Source: Advenella mandrilli (GTDB taxonomy: Bacteria; Pseudomonadota; Gammaproteobacteria; Burkholderiales; Burkholderiaceae_B). From it: DNA of 64,000 nt. The DNA is taken from the NCBI RefSeq assembly GCF_016595155.1, contig NZ_JAENGP010000015.1, positions 42,744 through 106,743 of the forward strand, written 5' to 3'. Of the stretch, positions 16,875 through 27,127 are shown in pieces. The notes under the pieces are model-generated. The model saw nothing but the letters and a program-made list of their open reading frames with translations, had not been told where the DNA came from and did no database searches. The stretch's first letter is position 1; each line of letters begins with the position of its first letter. Position numbers and translations under genes: made by a program.

Positions 16875-18182
16875 GAGGGTGTAAATAATTCTGTGTAACC
16901 GTCTGGATTATACATAATCGCTGATGCGATCTTCGAACTCAATAATAAACCGATTCAGTGCAAGCTTCCAGTTGCGAATTGGCATGGTCCATTTTTTGGA
17001 CGCATCCATGATGGCAAGGTAAATAACTTTTCTGGCTGAATCGTCTGTCGGGAACAACTTGCGCTTGCTGATGGCCTTGCGAATGACACTGTTCAGGGAT
17101 TCGATGGCATTGGTGGTGTAAATGGCTTTTCGAATGTCCTCCGGATAGCGAAACAGGGTATTCAGGTTCGGCCAGTGGGTACGCCAGCTACGGCTGATCT
17201 GTGGATATTTGTCATCCCATTGCTGAGCAAACAGCTCCAGTTCCCGCAAGGCTTCCTGCTCGGTGGCAGACTGGTAAATACGCTTGAGTCCAGCAGCAAC
17301 TGCCTTGTAGTCCTTGTAGGGCACATACTTCATCGCGTTGCGTACCATATGAACAATGCACAGCTGGATTTGGGTCTGCGGATACGCGGCACTGATCGCA
17401 TCCGGGAAGCCTTTGAGCCCATCAACGCAGGCAATGAGGATGTCTTTGACGCCACGGTTTTGCAACTCCGTGAGCACGCCTAACCAGAACTTGGCGCCCT
17501 CGTTCTCAGACAGCCACATGCCCAACAGTTCCTTATGGCCTTCTAAATTGACCCCCAGCGCTAGATAGAGGGCTTTGTTGATGACTTGCCTGTCCTGTCG
17601 GATCTTGACCACAATGCAGTCCAGATAGACGATCGGGTAAACCGATTCCAGCGGGCGCGATTGCCACTCATCAACCTTGTCGATCACTGCTTCGGTGACT
17701 TTGGAGATCAGGGTGGGTGAAATGTCGGCACCGTACATTTCCTTGAAGGTTGCCACGATTTCGCGGGTCGTCATGCCTTTGGCGTAAAGGCTCAGGATCT
17801 TGTCATCCATTGAGGTAAAACGTGTCTGGCCCTTTTTAACCAGCCTGGGCTCAAAGCTGCCGTCACGATCCCGAGGCGTGTTCAGCTCGAATTGTCCATC
17901 TTCTGTCTTGACCGTCTTGGCAGTGTAACCATTGCGGTTGTTGGTGTTGTCCGAAGACTGATGCCGCTCGTAGCCCAGATGCTCATCAAGTTCGGCATTC
18001 AGGGCAGCCTCTACCGTAATCTTGGTTAGCATCTGGCTGAATTCATTCAGGTCCTTTTCAGTCTTCAAGCCTTTGGCTGCCTCGCGAGCAAACGCTTCCA
18101 GTTTCTTTTTGTCCATGTGATCTATCCTTTACCCTGTATGGGTGTAATGATAGACGGTTTACACAGTTTAATTTACAGGCTC
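16875..18182 (-). mobile_element. IS256-family insertion sequence, apparently complete
   Basis: The transposase gene is bounded by imperfect inverted repeats of about 30 bases: left 16875-16904 and right 18152-18182. They share TGTAAAT, CTGTGTAA and CCGTCT, differing by a one-base gap and a few substitutions. The flanks (CTTTTTTC left, CTTTTTCT right) are nearly but not exactly the same, so an 8-bp target duplication is suggestive only. The insertion lies between fnr and a LysR gene and breaks neither. Confidence 0.85.
16908..18116 (-). CDS. IS256-family transposase
   Basis: DDE transposase of 402 residues, full length for IS256/mutator-type elements. The N-terminus has the AELDEHLGYER signature; the catalytic acids are in YLDCIVVK and ACVDGLKGF, and the Glu is in TTNAIESLN. 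The frame is intact from start to stop, with inverted repeats close to both ends, so the element could still be active. Neighbours on both sides are unrelated chromosomal genes. Confidence 0.95.
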   Translation of the reverse strand: MDKKKLEAFAREAAKGLKTEKDLNEFSQMLTKITVEAALNAELDEHLGYERHQSSDNTNNRNGYTAKTVKTEDGQFELNTPRDRDGSFEPRLVKKGQTRFTSMDDKILSLYAKGMTTREIVATFKEMYGADISPTLISKVTEAVIDKVDEWQSRPLESVYPIVYLDCIVVKIRQDRQVINKALYLALGVNLEGHKELLGMWLSENEGAKFWLGVLTELQNRGVKDILIACVDGLKGFPDAISAAYPQTQIQLCIVHMVRNAMKYVPYKDYKAVAAGLKRIYQSATEQEALRELELFAQQWDDKYPQISRSWRTHWPNLNTLFRYPEDIRKAIYTTNAIESLNSVIRKAISKRKLFPTDDSARKVIYLAIMDASKKWTMPIRNWKLALNRFIIEFEDRISDYV

Positions 18183-18255
18183 CTTTTTCTTCTAATTGAT
18201 ATGTATAGCTATGTTGAAAATATTGTAATCATAATGTTACAGCATTAATGTATCA

Positions 18256-19158
18256 TTATTTCCAGTATTTTTTTTGTGTATACGTGTTTTTAAGCAATTC
18301 AATAAAACTCCTGGTTCTTTGGGGTAAATGTTTTCTGTCGGGTAACATCGCATATATTCCATTTGCAGGTGTATTGTATACATCCAGTATAGTGACTAAT
18401 GTCCCCTTTTCAATCTCACTGCGTACTTCCCACATAGAACGCCACGACAAACCAAAACCGCTTAAAGTCCATTTAAGCAGTACTGAACCGTCTGAGCAAG
18501 ATAATCGTGCTCTTGGCTTAAAAGCAATAATCTGGTTGTTTTCCTTGAAAAGCCAGCCCTTATGCTGGTTACCCTGGGTACCAAAGGACAGGCATTCATG
18601 ATGCTGGAGTTCGTCAGGATGTTGTGGTGTGCCGTGTATTTTCAGGTATTCCGGAGAGGCCACAACAACCCGGTGGTTTTCAGCCAACCTGATGGCAATG
18701 AGTTGTGAGTTTTCCAGGTCACCAATGCGTATGGCGCAATCATATTGTTCTTCCACCAGGTCAACGACCCGGTCGGTCAGGTCAAGCGAGACCTGGATGT
18801 CCGGGTATTGTTCGCAAAATACGGGAATAAGTGGGGCAACATGCTTTCTCCCGAAACCGGCCGGCGCCGTAATGCGCAAAGGGCCACTGATTTTGACCTT
18901 TCCTTGGGTAATCAGGCTTTCGGTATCGGCCAGGTCTTTCAGGATTCTTTGTGCCTCTTCCAGAAAAATATGTCCTTCCGGAGTCAGCGACAGTTTTCGG
19001 GTTGATCGTATGATTAATTTTACGCCCAGGCGTTCCTCCAGGGCATCAATGCGCCTGCCCATCATGGCCGGGGCAACATTTGCCTGTCGGGCTGCGGCAG
19101 ACAAGGTACCTAACGTTGCCACCGCTACAAAACTTTCAAGTTGAGTAAATCTGCCCAT
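18256..19158 (-). CDS. LysR-family transcriptional regulator
   Basis: 300-residue regulator with an N-terminal winged helix-turn-helix (about 5-60; LESFVAVATLGTLSAAARQA) and a C-terminal effector domain (about 90-290) with the CrgA/PecT-like pattern SGPLRITAPAGFGR. The DNA-binding variant APAMMGRRIDALEERLG places it in the CrgA-like subgroup. No target gene is divergently adjacent: the nearest is the PIN gene in the same orientation. The effector is unknown. Confidence 0.9.
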   Translation of the reverse strand: MGRFTQLESFVAVATLGTLSAAARQANVAPAMMGRRIDALEERLGVKLIIRSTRKLSLTPEGHIFLEEAQRILKDLADTESLITQGKVKISGPLRITAPAGFGRKHVAPLIPVFCEQYPDIQVSLDLTDRVVDLVEEQYDCAIRIGDLENSQLIAIRLAENHRVVVASPEYLKIHGTPQHPDELQHHECLSFGTQGNQHKGWLFKENNQIIAFKPRARLSCSDGSVLLKWTLSGFGLSWRSMWEVRSEIEKGTLVTILDVYNTPANGIYAMLPDRKHLPQRTRSFIELLKNTYTQKKYWK

Positions 19159-19243
19159 TAAAACCCTCTTGTAAAGTACTTAAGATTTAAACTGCCTATT
19201 GTCCAGGCAGTGAGTGCTTTTTTTGTCTACTTTCGTCTGCCCG

Positions 19244-19864
19244 CTAGATGACAGGATCAAGCTGCCGTTCCTGTTCCTGCAGAACCAGTTTGTTAAGCCG
19301 GAACAGCCTCTCGCGCTTAAGCACGGTTTCCAAAGGTTCAGCCGCGCGTCCTATTGTGAGGGCGTCTTTTGGAATTAGCTCAAACAGGGTCTGCATGCAG
19401 GGTTGATGGTGTTCCCAGCACATAACCAGAAACTGGTCGGGATCATACAGGTATAGTCCCAGGTTCCTGATTTCGGCTCGATGAAAATCCTTGATATTGC
19501 GGGTTAGAATACAGACCGTGCTTTCGGGATGTTTTTGCTGTACGGCCCGCGCTGCCGCAATAACATGCCAGTCTTTTTTATCACTGCGTTTAAGGCCTTC
19601 CTCAAAAACGGCCACATCGCCCATATTGGCCAGCGGGAACTGCTCTTGCAGTATCTGCCATTCGGTATCCAGTATTTCGGGGGCAACGTTCCAGATGCGG
19701 CTGGCATTGCGTCTCCATTCCACGCCTATGTATTCTGCCCAGACTGGCTGAAAATGGCCGGCCTGCGCCATGCGCAGCAGCAAGTGCCGTAGTATATTGG
19801 ACATCAGGACACAGGTGTCAATCACAATATGGCGGGGAAATCGTGTGGGAAGGGAAGCTGACAT
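19244..19864 (-). CDS. PIN-domain protein, possible ribonuclease (VapC-like)
   Basis: From the ATG at 19864, 206 residues. The N-terminal half looks like a PIN domain: VIDTCVLMSN with D16, E44 (AEYIGVEW), D98 (SDKKDWHV) and N123/D126 (TRNIKDF), the acidic set used for metal-dependent RNA cleavage. A C-terminal extension of about 70 residues follows. An in-frame upstream ATG at 19945 would add 27 basic residues. No antitoxin-like gene is adjacent: LysR lies downstream and clpB is divergent. Toxin activity is therefore unproven. Confidence 0.7.
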   Translation of the reverse strand: MSASLPTRFPRHIVIDTCVLMSNILRHLLLRMAQAGHFQPVWAEYIGVEWRRNASRIWNVAPEILDTEWQILQEQFPLANMGDVAVFEEGLKRSDKKDWHVIAAARAVQQKHPESTVCILTRNIKDFHRAEIRNLGLYLYDPDQFLVMCWEHHQPCMQTLFELIPKDALTIGRAAEPLETVLKRERLFRLNKLVLQEQERQLDPVI

Positions 19865-19957
19865 TGAAAACCGGTAATGAAACAAGACAATTTGCCTGCG
19901 ACAATTGTTTTGTCTTGTTGAATGGGTAAACTGCCATTTTAACATCTGAATTTATAT

Positions 19958-19986
19958 CTTGAAATTTGATGGTTCCAGCACTATAT
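19958..19986 (+). promoter_or_regulatory. Sigma-32 (heat-shock) promoter of clpB
   Basis: CTTGAAA (19958-19964) is an exact sigma-32 -35 box; 14 bases later CACTATAT (19979-19986) fits the CCCCATnT -10 pattern at most positions. The start codon of clpB lies about 50 bases downstream. Confidence 0.75.
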
Positions 19987-20041
19987 AAGTAGTATTGAAA
20001 AATAACCCGAGCAGATACGCTCAACCATTTTATGGGAAAGA

Positions 20042-22624
<2,583 letters not shown>

Positions 22625-22651
22625 GCGCTTAAATCCTTAATATATAAAGGT

Positions 22652-22715
22652 AAATGCCTGATATTACAGTCTTTTTGCATGTCATAAAAGATTTGTGTTT
22701 CAGGCATTTTTTTTT
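22652..22715 (+). terminator. Probable terminator after clpB
   Basis: AAATGCCTGA (22652-22661) pairs with TCAGGCATTT (22700-22709) around a 38-base loop and is followed by a long T run. The large loop makes it less certain. Confidence 0.6.
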
Positions 22716-22766
22716 ACATTTAAGGAATTTACATATAAATTAGGGTAAATGCCCGGTAAATTTTTG

Positions 22767-22795
22767 TTGACACGATTGTCAATAGTCGTCATAGT
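22767..22795 (+). promoter_or_regulatory. Promoter of the cold-shock gene, with overlapping palindrome
   Basis: The -35 TTGACA (22767-22772), a 17-base spacer and CATAGT (22790-22795) make a good sigma-70 promoter, predicting a transcript starting near 22802 with a leader of about 130 bases, typical of cold-shock mRNAs. The -35 box is one arm of a perfect inverted repeat TTGACA-CGAT-TGTCAA (22767-22782), which may be an operator. Confidence 0.65.
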
Positions 22796-22801
22796 ACGTA
22801 C

Positions 22802-22929
22802 ATAAGATTTTCAAGTTCGTTGATTTTTGCTAGATTCTTTGCTCATGCAGTATCGTTGTGCTTTTGTCTACTCCTTGATGGTCTTGTGTTTTTTTGGTCT
22901 ATAAAGACCGTAATTTTAAGGAAATTCAA
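22802..22929 (+). other. Long 5' leader of the cold-shock gene
   Basis: About 130 untranslated bases separate the predicted start site from the csp ATG. The stretch is T-rich and contains GGTCT/AGACC (around 22900-22910), which can pair. Long structured leaders act as temperature-sensitive translation switches in E. coli cspA; the same is only suspected here. Confidence 0.45.
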
Positions 22930-23139
22930 ATGTCAACAGAATCTGGCATCGTTAAATGGTTTAACAACGAAAAAGGCTTCGGCTTTATCAAGCCCGCTTC
23001 AGGTGGTAAAGACCTGTTTGTACACCACACCGACATCATCGGTTCAGGTTACAAATCTCTGCAAGAAAACCAGGAAGTTACTTTCGTGGTTGCAGACGGT
23101 CCTAAAGGTCCACAAGCTAAAGAAGTATCAGCTAAGTAA
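22930..23139 (+). CDS. Cold-shock protein (CspA family)
   Basis: 69-residue single-stranded nucleic-acid-binding OB-fold. The RNP1-type motif KGFGFIKP and RNP2-type DLFVHHTD are both present. I start at the ATG 22930 with an AAGGA site 7 bases upstream; the in-frame codons before it belong to the leader. It is monocistronic, between its own promoter and a strong terminator. Whether it is cold-induced or constitutive cannot be told from sequence. Confidence 0.95.
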   Translation: MSTESGIVKWFNNEKGFGFIKPASGGKDLFVHHTDIIGSGYKSLQENQEVTFVVADGPKGPQAKEVSAK

Positions 23140-23154
23140 TTAATACTAGCTACC

Positions 23155-23183
23155 AAAATACCGCCGCAAGGCGGTATTTTTTT
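23155..23183 (+). terminator. Strong intrinsic terminator after csp
   Basis: AAAATACCGCC (23155-23165), loop GCAA, GGCGGTATTTT (23170-23180), then T's. Confidence 0.95.
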
Positions 23184-23634
23184 GTCCAGTGCGGTCAGCA
23201 TGGACGCACTTCTGCGAACCTGCATGCCAGGTGGTGTGAGAGGGGCGCACTCTACAATAATTGTTCTCTCTCCTGATGTGAAAAGACAAGCATCCCTCTT
23301 TTAAGTTTTTTTGTCGTCAATTCTTCCAGACTAGCGGTATTGTTGGTCTGTCTTTTCTGTCTTGCTGATTCTTTTTGATCGCTATCAAAATTCGACGTTT
23401 TGACACTGTTTTTAAATGTCAGGTGATGTGTAGTGAACGGTCGATATTGTTTTTTATTGGTTATTTTTGTTTTGTTAGTTTTATATAAACTAGATTTTTA
23501 GGCGGGTTGTGTTTTAGCAACGACAGCAGATAGAGATGTTTTGTGTTGTTTTTTAATAAAAATCAATTACTTGAAAGTTTTTTCAAATTATTTTCATTTT
23601 CATGAGGTTTTATGTGATAATTACAGTTGATTTT
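23184..23634. other. Gene-free AT-rich gap between csp and the Fur promoter
   Basis: About 450 bases with no credible coding frame on either strand. It contains one exact FNR box (23375-23388) and a TGACA/TGTCA inverted repeat (23401-23421). It may hold a small RNA or be decayed sequence from a lost iron-uptake gene upstream of the hydroxylase relic. Confidence 0.6.
23375..23388. promoter_or_regulatory. Orphan FNR box
   Basis: TTGAT-CGCT-ATCAA matches the FNR consensus exactly. No gene starts within 500 bases on the plus side. A TTTAAA hexamer at 23411-23416 sits at the spacing expected for a class II promoter pointing right (start near 23423). Confidence 0.55.
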
Positions 23635-23655
23635 AATAATGAGAATCATTACCAT
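23627..23655 (+). promoter_or_regulatory. Fur-regulated promoter
   Basis: A Fur box at 23635-23653 (AATAATGAGAATCATTACC) matches 16 of 19 positions of the GATAATGATAATCATTATC consensus. It fills the spacer of a sigma-70 promoter, TTGATT (23627-23632), 17 bases, TACCAT (23650-23655), so Fe-Fur binding would block polymerase. The downstream genes are a hydroxylase relic and then tonB-exbB-exbD. Confidence 0.8.
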
Positions 23656-23705
23656 TAATCTCTTTGAGATAAAATAGCAATGCACGGGAAAATAAAACAT
23701 GTGTC

Positions 23706-23849
23706 TATGGGCCAAGGGAAGTAAAATTGCTTGCCGAACATATGGCCGTCTATCCCGGAACCAGCTTGCATCGCGTTAATCCGGTTGCCTGTGGAGCCCG
23801 GATCAGTTCGTTTTTCTGGACTCAAAGTATGGTTCGTGAAGATGCGTAA
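23706..23849 (+). pseudogene. Relic of a PKHD-type (PiuC-like) Fe(II)/2-oxoglutarate hydroxylase, C-terminal fragment
   Basis: One open frame from 23706 encodes 47 residues ending in a stop. They include [36 protein letters not shown] and QSMVRED, the iron-ligand (H in SLHRV) and 2-oxoglutarate-binding (R in GAR) region of PiuC hydroxylases, which usually accompany TonB-dependent siderophore receptors. The N-terminal about 170 residues and the last about 20 are missing, and there is no proper start. It sits 50 bases after the Fur promoter, so deletion probably fused the promoter to the remnant. Confidence 0.7.
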
Positions 23850-23950
23850 ATAGCCATGTTGCCCGAATTTGTTGCGTCGCTGGGCTAATCTTTACTATTA
23901 GTAGGTAGTTATCATGGGTCATTTGTGGCCAAGCGTTTTAAATAAACAGT

Positions 23951-24793
23951 ATGAATAAATCTTCAAACTTAATCCCGACAGTACCTTTCTCAATTCGCCT
24001 GGCGGGTGCTGTTACTGCTGCGGGTATTCTTGCTGGTTTGGGATTTCTATCCACCTTGAATGCTTCGGTTGCCACGGTACAAGTTGAAGAAACGCCCGTG
24101 TTTGTTTCCATTCTTGATGAGCCGGTTCCCGAGGCGCCGAAAGGTGAGGCTATGCCCGAGGCTGTTCCGCCCCAGGAATCTGTCGTAGAAGAAGTGCCGC
24201 CAGAGCCAGAGCCTGTGGTTGAGCCAGAACCGGAGCCAGAGCCGGAGCCAGAACCAGAACCAGAACCAGAACCTGTGGTTGAGCCGGAGCCGGAGCCAGT
24301 CATGCCGATCAAGCCGCCAGAGCCCAAGCCAAAACCTAAGCCTGTCAAAGAGGTTAAGAAAGAAGTTAAACCCAAGAAAAAGGTTCAGCAAGATAAGCCC
24401 AAATCCCAACCGGTCCTGAAAAACCAAAAAGTTTCAGAGCTGGCGCCTCCGGTAACAAAACCCATTGGCATTGCCCAGGGTAATCCCAATGTGAAGGCAG
24501 GATCAACGGCTAATACCGGGCCCGTTAAGATTTCCCAGCCCAATTACAGGGTACGGCCCAAACCGCAGTATCCAAGAGTTGCCCAGCGCCGTGGAGAAAA
24601 AGGTACGGTTGTGGTGCGTGTCCTGATTGGTCTGGATGGAACAGCTAAAAAAGTAATACTGCAAAAGGCAACGCCTTATGCAGATTTGAATGAGGCGGCT
24701 TTAAGTGCCGTACGCCGGGCACGTTTTAAACCCTATATGGTCGATGGTGTGCCACGAGAAGCTCAGGCAGACATCCCAATTAAATTTGAATAA
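23951..24793 (+). CDS. tonB: TonB energy-transducing protein
   Basis: Couples the proton-motive force to outer-membrane iron receptors. Of 280 residues, an N-terminal membrane anchor lies at about 14-36, followed by a long Pro-Glu then Pro-Lys spacer across the periplasm (about 75-145) and a C-terminal TonB domain with YPRVAQRRGEKGTVVVRVLI and AVRRARFKPY. The spacer is encoded by a GAR-CCN repeat (24200-24302) prone to length change. The ribosome-binding site is weak. It forms an operon with exbB and exbD, probably under the upstream Fur box. Confidence 0.95.
   Translation: MNKSSNLIPTVPFSIRLAGAVTAAGILAGLGFLSTLNASVATVQVEETPVFVSILDEPVPEAPKGEAMPEAVPPQESVVEEVPPEPEPVVEPEPEPEPEPEPEPEPEPVVEPEPEPVMPIKPPEPKPKPKPVKEVKKEVKPKKKVQQDKPKSQPVLKNQKVSELAPPVTKPIGIAQGNPNVKAGSTANTGPVKISQPNYRVRPKPQYPRVAQRRGEKGTVVVRVLIGLDGTAKKVILQKATPYADLNEAALSAVRRARFKPYMVDGVPREAQADIPIKFE
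24200..24302 (+). repeat. Glu-Pro codon repeat inside tonB
   Basis: Runs of alternating GAG/GAA and CCA/CCG/CCT codons, interrupted twice by GTGGTT, encode the PE-rich rod of TonB. The two EPVVEPEPEP-type copies suggest internal duplication. Confidence 0.8.
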
Positions 24794-24804
24794 AAGGAAA
24801 TAGC

Positions 24805-25791
24805 ATGATTTCTTCATTGCTGACGTTAACATACGGTTCATTGGCACAAATTGTGACTGATCCGACAGGAAATATTAACCCGGCAGCGGCAGCGGTTCCC
24901 GAGTCTGCAGGTGCGGTAGCTGCCAATATGACTCCAGTAAGTACTGCGGTAGCCGGTAATGTGGCCGAAGCGACCAGCGCTGCTGCCGTGGCTGTTCCCG
25001 GTGGGGCCAGCGAGGTTGTCAGTAATATGGCTGCCAATGCGGCAACTGCAGTTGCCACCGATACCGGTGCCTCACAAATGCTGGGCTTTCTGATGCAAAG
25101 CGATATGGTTGGGAAATCTCTGTTTGGAATATTGGTTTTCATGTCTTTGCTTACCTGGTATCTTATTGTGGTCAAGGGTTTGCTTAACATGCGTGCCAGC
25201 CGGCACAGCAAGGCGTTTCTGTCCCGTTTCTGGAACTCTTCTTCACTGGAACAGGTAGACAAGGACTTGCATAAATATGGTGCCGGTGATCCGTTCTCCC
25301 GGCTGGCTAACCAGGCTTTTCATGCGCGTGAGCATCATGCCAAATACGGTGCTACCAATTTGTCGGAAGTGGGTTCAAATGCAGATTTTGTTACGCGTAC
25401 CATGCGCAAGGTTATTGATGAAGAAACCGCCCATTTGGAAAATGGCCTGACTGTTTTGGGCTCGGTGGGTTCAACCGCCCCCTTTGTGGGATTGTTTGGC
25501 ACGGTGTGGGGCGTTTATCATGCGCTTATCAATATTGGCATGTCCGATGGTGTCTCTATTAACAAAATTGCCGGGCCGGTGGGTGAGGCCCTTATCATGA
25601 CCGGGCTGGGTCTGGCGGTTGCGATTCCTGCCGTATTGGCTTACAACGCCTTTGTGCGCCGTAATCGGGTGGTGCTGGCTTCGTTAGATGGTTTTGCTTA
25701 TGATTTATTTGCTTTTGTTACCACAGGCCAGCAAGTGGAAGTGTCGTCCGGCAAGGTACGTGCCTTGCGCAGTAATGGCACACATCATTAA
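24805..25791 (+). CDS. exbB: ExbB-type proton channel subunit (MotA/TolQ/ExbB family)
   Basis: Inner-membrane channel subunit that energises TonB. The 328 residues begin with about 90 residues rich in Ala/Val/Pro, then a first helix (about 104-124), a cytoplasmic domain, and two paired helices with VGSTAPFVGLFGTVWGVYHAL and VGEALIMTGLGLAVAIPAVLAYN, the family core. The N-terminal extension is longer than in E. coli ExbB (244 residues) and resembles the extended form of many betaproteobacteria. An AAGGAAATAG site follows the tonB stop. Confidence 0.95.
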   Translation: MISSLLTLTYGSLAQIVTDPTGNINPAAAAVPESAGAVAANMTPVSTAVAGNVAEATSAAAVAVPGGASEVVSNMAANAATAVATDTGASQMLGFLMQSDMVGKSLFGILVFMSLLTWYLIVVKGLLNMRASRHSKAFLSRFWNSSSLEQVDKDLHKYGAGDPFSRLANQAFHAREHHAKYGATNLSEVGSNADFVTRTMRKVIDEETAHLENGLTVLGSVGSTAPFVGLFGTVWGVYHALINIGMSDGVSINKIAGPVGEALIMTGLGLAVAIPAVLAYNAFVRRNRVVLASLDGFAYDLFAFVTTGQQVEVSSGKVRALRSNGTHH

Positions 25792-25807
25792 GGCTGCGGA
25801 GTAAATA

Positions 25808-26311
25808 ATGGCATTTGGAAGCTTCGACCAGAAAAACAATTCCAATCATATGGTGTCGGAAATCAATATGGTTCCGTTAATTGATGTGATGCTGGTTTTG
25901 TTGGTTATATTTATTATTACTGCGCCCTTGCTGGCGCACTCTATTAAAATTGACATACCCCAGGTAAGCAGCACCCCTGTGACAGAAGACCCCAAATCGA
26001 TTGATTTGGCCATTGATGCCAATGGGGGCATTTTTTGGAATGAGTCACCCATTGCCGAGGGGGATTTGCGTGAAATGTTTGTTTCGCATGGAAAAGAGGT
26101 TCCTCAACCGGAAATCAGGATTCGTGCCGATGCCAATACACGCTATGAGCAGCTGGCCCGGATCATGGCAATGGCCAAAGGGTCGGGTTTGAAAAAACTG
26201 GGTTTCATCACGGCTCCCGGTTCGCAAAACCAGGCAGATACGGGGGCGCCTGCCCAGGCGGATCCGGCACCTGCGCCTGCCTCTGTTTCCGGTCAGGCAC
26301 CGGCGCTGTAA
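25808..26311 (+). CDS. exbD: ExbD-type proton channel subunit
   Basis: Partner of ExbB. The N-terminus has SEINMVPLIDVMLVLLVIFI with the essential Asp in the single membrane helix, followed by the periplasmic domain. Its 167 residues include an unusual C-terminal tail of about 25 residues rich in Ala and Pro after GFITAPGSQN. It is the last gene of the operon, 16 bases after exbB. Confidence 0.94.
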   Translation: MAFGSFDQKNNSNHMVSEINMVPLIDVMLVLLVIFIITAPLLAHSIKIDIPQVSSTPVTEDPKSIDLAIDANGGIFWNESPIAEGDLREMFVSHGKEVPQPEIRIRADANTRYEQLARIMAMAKGSGLKKLGFITAPGSQNQADTGAPAQADPAPAPASVSGQAPAL

Positions 26312-26329
26312 GCAAACAAGATACAAGGT

Positions 26330-26361
26330 AAAAGGCCTGATCCGTATTGGTCAGGCCTTTT
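26330..26361. terminator. Terminator between exbD and queH
   Basis: AAAAGGCCTGA (26330-26340) pairs with TCAGGCCTTTT (26351-26361) around a 10-base loop. It serves exbD and, read the other way, possibly queH. Confidence 0.85.
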
Positions 26362-26378
26362 CTTGTCTTGCGATTAAC

Positions 26379-27047
26379 TTAATTTTTCTCTTCGTTGCTG
26401 TAATAATTGACGCCAATTTTAATTCGTTCGCGTCCTTGGTTTTGACGGTGGCGGTTGGTGTCTCGCAGTGAATACACACAGCCGCAATACTCCTGCTGGT
26501 AAAACTCTTCGCGCTTGCTGATTTCAATCATGCGGGCCGAACCGCCGCCTTTGCGCCAGTTGTAGGTCCAGTAAACCAGTTCAGGGTAACGGGCCGCTGC
26601 ACGTTCTCCGCAACCGTTAATCTGGTTCATGTCTTTCCAGCGGGAAATACCCAGCGAGCTGGTAATGGTGTCAAACCCGTGTTCGTGCGCGTACAGGGCA
26701 GTACGTTCAAAGCGCATGTCGAAACAGGCAGTGCAACGTTCGCCGCGTTCGGGCTCGTTTTCCATGCCCTTGACACGTTCAAACCAGTTGTCTACGTCAT
26801 AATCTACATCAATAAACGGGATGTTATGTAATTGGGCAAAGCGAATATTTTCTTCCTTGCGGATTTCGTATTCCTTGACCGGATGAATATTTGGGTTATA
26901 GAAAAAAATAGTGTAATTAATACCCGATGCGAGCATTGCTTCCATGACTTCGCCAGAGCAGGGCGCGCAACAGGAGTGCAGAAGCACTTTACGGTGTCCT
27001 TGGGGTAATTCAAGGACAGGTCTTTTGATATCGGTGACGGTAACCAT
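26379..27047 (-). CDS. queH: Epoxyqueuosine reductase QueH
   Basis: Non-cobalamin enzyme reducing epoxyqueuosine to queuosine in tRNA, an alternative to QueG. The 222 residues have the metal-binding cysteines SCCAPC (C26, C27, C30), RCTACFD (C105, C108) and EYCGC, with [10 protein letters not shown] between. The length matches the DUF208/QueH family. It lies downstream of glnE on the same strand with an 80-base gap. Confidence 0.93.
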   Translation of the reverse strand: MVTVTDIKRPVLELPQGHRKVLLHSCCAPCSGEVMEAMLASGINYTIFFYNPNIHPVKEYEIRKEENIRFAQLHNIPFIDVDYDVDNWFERVKGMENEPERGERCTACFDMRFERTALYAHEHGFDTITSSLGISRWKDMNQINGCGERAAARYPELVYWTYNWRKGGGSARMIEISKREEFYQQEYCGCVYSLRDTNRHRQNQGRERIKIGVNYYSNEEKN

Positions 27048-27127
27048 GGCAGTGGAATAAATAAATATTTTAAAAGATCATTTTAGAGTATTTTTGAATG
27101 ATTTTGCCCTGAACTCGGGGCTTTGGC

